Shown here piece after piece: positions 62,376 to 64,000 of a stretch of 64,000 nt of DNA. Origin of the DNA: XN24 sp047921455 (lineage in GTDB: Bacteria; Pseudomonadota; Gammaproteobacteria; Steroidobacterales; XN24). The stretch's first letter is position 1; every line of letters starts with the position of its first letter. The stretch is from NCBI GenBank assembly GCA_047921455.1, contig JBLRWC010000008.1:19839-83838 (forward strand), given 5' to 3'. Below the pieces are notes generated by a model, which was given only the letters and a program-made list of their open reading frames with translations, searched no databases and had not been told where the DNA came from. The translations under genes were made by a program, and so were the position numbers.

Positions 62376-63794
62376 TCAGCTCGCGCCAGTACCGCCGCCC
62401 GGTTTGCGGCGCCTCGGGCGACGTCGGCGGCGGGGCTTCGCGGCGGGTTCCGCCCCCGCAGCCTGGCTGTCATCTGGCGTACCCGAGCCTTCTTCTACGG
62501 TTGCGGGTCGCGAGCCGGCGCGGCGCCCGCCGGGATCCACTGCCGCCACGCGGCCGTCCTCATCGAGCGCTTGCAAGTCCGTCCAGAATTTCGCCAGCGC
62601 CGGGTCCGCGTCCCCGACCAGCGCCCGCAGGCAGAGAAAATCGTACGCCGCCCGAAAGCGCGCATGGCCGAGCAGATTGAGCACGCGACGCCCGCGGGTT
62701 TTCTGCAGGCGCAGCTGCATCACCATCATTTCCTTCATCGGCGTGGTGATGCGCCGGGGAATGGCCACGTGGCGCTGTTGATCGTCACAGGCATCATCGG
62801 CGGCCAGCAACAGCGCCTGTACCGGCGATTCGCCCCGCTCTTCCAGCTTCGCCGCGCGCCGCCGGACCGGTCCCCACAACAATACGGCGAACAGGAACAC
62901 GGGCGTGACGGGCTGGTCATCGGCTACCCGCTCATCCGTGTTGCGCAGCGCTTCGAGCAGCAAGGCCCGGTAGGGTTCACCCGCCGCGCTGTCCAGCAAG
63001 GCATCCACCGCGGGAAACAGGTGGGCGAAGAGCCCATAGCGGCGCAGCAACTCGTAGGACGGCACGGCGCTGCCGCCGAGAAACAGTTTCAACACCTCGT
63101 CAAACAGGCGCGCCGGCGGCACGGCCTCTAGCGTCGCCGCCAACGGCCGCAGCGGCGCCTCGGTGCCCGCTTCGATCCGGAAACCCAACTTGGCCGCAAA
63201 GCGCACGGCCCTGAGCAAGCGGACCGGGTCCTCCCGGTAGCGCGCTTCGGGCTCGCCGATCAGCCGCAGGACCCCGGCGCGAATGTCATCCACCCCGCCG
63301 CAATAATCCCAAATGGAAAAATCAGCGATGTTGTAATAAAGCGAGTTGGCCGTGAAATCCCGGCGCCAGACATCGTCATCGATGGTGCCGTAACGATTAT
63401 CGCGCAGAATCCGGCCGGCCTCGTCCAGCAGCAGCAAGGCCTCCTCGTCGACGGCCAGGTCGTCCTCGGAGGCGCGAAAAGTGGCGACTTCCACAATATC
63501 GCGACCGAAGTAGACGTGCGCCAGCCGGAAGCGCCGACCAATCAGGCGACAGTTACGGAAGAGACGGCGAACATCGTCCGGAAGGGCGTCGGTCGCGATA
63601 TCAAAATCTTTTGGTTCCCGCCCGAGCAGGAGGTCACGCACGCCGCCGCCGACCAGGAATGCCTGGTAGCCAGCGTCCCGCAGCCGGTAGAGGACCTTGA
63701 GTGCGTTGTTGGAGATCTGTGCCCGGGAAACGTTGTGGTCGGGTCTGGGAATGATCCGGTGTTGCGTTTCCGCGCCTGTTGCCGAACTGGCCAA
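62376..63794 (-). CDS. pcnB: Poly(A) polymerase I
   Basis: 472 residues. Nucleotidyltransferase motif FLVGGGVRDLLLGREPKDFDIATDA, then RRDFTANSLYYNI and RLIGEPEARYREDPVRLLRAVRFAAKLGF, then a long helical part and a very basic tail (KPRRRRRPRRRKPGG). It adds 3' poly(A) tails that promote RNA decay. The start is TTG at 63794 with GAGG about 10 bases upstream; no suitable ATG exists. E. coli pcnB also starts at a rare non-AUG codon, so weak initiation may keep levels low. Confidence 0.93.
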   Translation of the reverse strand: MASSATGAETQHRIIPRPDHNVSRAQISNNALKVLYRLRDAGYQAFLVGGGVRDLLLGREPKDFDIATDALPDDVRRLFRNCRLIGRRFRLAHVYFGRDIVEVATFRASEDDLAVDEEALLLLDEAGRILRDNRYGTIDDDVWRRDFTANSLYYNIADFSIWDYCGGVDDIRAGVLRLIGEPEARYREDPVRLLRAVRFAAKLGFRIEAGTEAPLRPLAATLEAVPPARLFDEVLKLFLGGSAVPSYELLRRYGLFAHLFPAVDALLDSAAGEPYRALLLEALRNTDERVADDQPVTPVFLFAVLLWGPVRRRAAKLEERGESPVQALLLAADDACDDQQRHVAIPRRITTPMKEMMVMQLRLQKTRGRRVLNLLGHARFRAAYDFLCLRALVGDADPALAKFWTDLQALDEDGRVAAVDPGGRRAGSRPATVEEGSGTPDDSQAAGAEPAAKPRRRRRPRRRKPGGGTGAS

Positions 63795-63946
63795 TCCGTA
63801 TCCGCCTCTGTGAGTACAGCCGGCGAGTCTACCACGCAGCCTGCGCGCCGGCGCTTCCGGGTTGCCCGGCCAGGCGTCCGCGGTGCAAGCCGGGCATTGA
63901 GTCCAACCGTCCGGGCCAGTAGAATGCCCGTCCTCGCAAGCGCGCT

Positions 63947-64000
63947 GCTCCGTTCGTCTAGTGGTTAGGACGCTGGCCTCTCACGCCGGTAACAGGGGTT
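63947..64000 (+). tRNA. tRNA-Glu (anticodon CTC), 5' part
   Basis: The first 54 bases of a glutamate tRNA cut by the window end. The D arm (TCGTCTAGTGGTTAGGAC), the anticodon stem-loop CTGGC-CTCTCAC-GCCGG with CTC as anticodon, and the start of the T arm (CAGGGGTT) are visible. It is divergent from pcnB. Confidence 0.92.

Overview
The window is GC-rich, densely coded chromosomal DNA from a gammaproteobacterium. The evidence is conserved gene order: rpsP-rimM-trmD-rplS beside ffh, ypjD and corB; rpsF-rpsR-DUF2232-rplI-dnaB-alr; rnr-rlmB; amiC-mutL-miaA-hfq-hflX-hflK-hflC-DUF2065-purA; and pcnB-folK-panB-panC-panD. A SufU/SufT-type Suf operon and an NrfA nitrite reductase suggest a free-living, facultatively anaerobic member, perhaps near Woeseiales, Chromatiales or Xanthomonadales. 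That placement is inference.

Layout. 1-4585 (+): end of a suf operon (sufC', sufD, sufS, sufU, sufT, a Rieske ferredoxin) and a SixA-like phosphatase. 4593-13449 (-): an alpha/beta hydrolase lacking its nucleophile, a hemolysin III family protein, then an amino-acid catabolism block (sdaA, putA, a secreted metallopeptidase) and hslR. 13531-15802 (+): kbl-tdh for threonine breakdown. 15813-21098 (-): sppA and the rpsP operon plus ffh. 21235-23340 (+): ypjD-like gene and corB. 23337-24683 (-): radA. 24903-26413 (+): a PP2C phosphatase/FHA pair. 26466-34210 (-): alr, dnaB, ribosomal proteins L9, S18 and S6, rlmB and rnr.

34333-37290 is the accessory region. A tRNA-Leu(CAG) is followed by two short units (about 1.85 kb and 1.02 kb). 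Each ends in a copy of the tRNA 3' end and neither contains a recombinase gene. The first carries two divergent cysteine-rich secreted proteins of unknown family around an interleaved inverted repeat. The second carries a possible deaminase-fold fragment and a brnT-brnA toxin-antitoxin pair. The two units share left and right end sequences, so they look like two members of one family of integrase-less, tRNA-anchored cassettes. This is the most likely undescribed element in the window.

37609-45197 is an anaerobic redox region: a pentaheme cytochrome with C-terminal beta-sandwich domains behind an FNR-type site placed at about -41.5, a decayed ligD remnant, a DksA-like zinc-finger protein, nrfA-nrfH, and a thioredoxin-CcdA fusion that could supply reductant for haem attachment. 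45234-63946 returns to core genes: purA, hflC/hflK, hflX, hfq, miaA, mutL, amiC, tsaE, nnr, queG, a cNMP-domain diguanylate cyclase, the pan genes, a deoxynucleoside kinase, folK and pcnB. The window ends inside a tRNA-Glu(CTC) gene.
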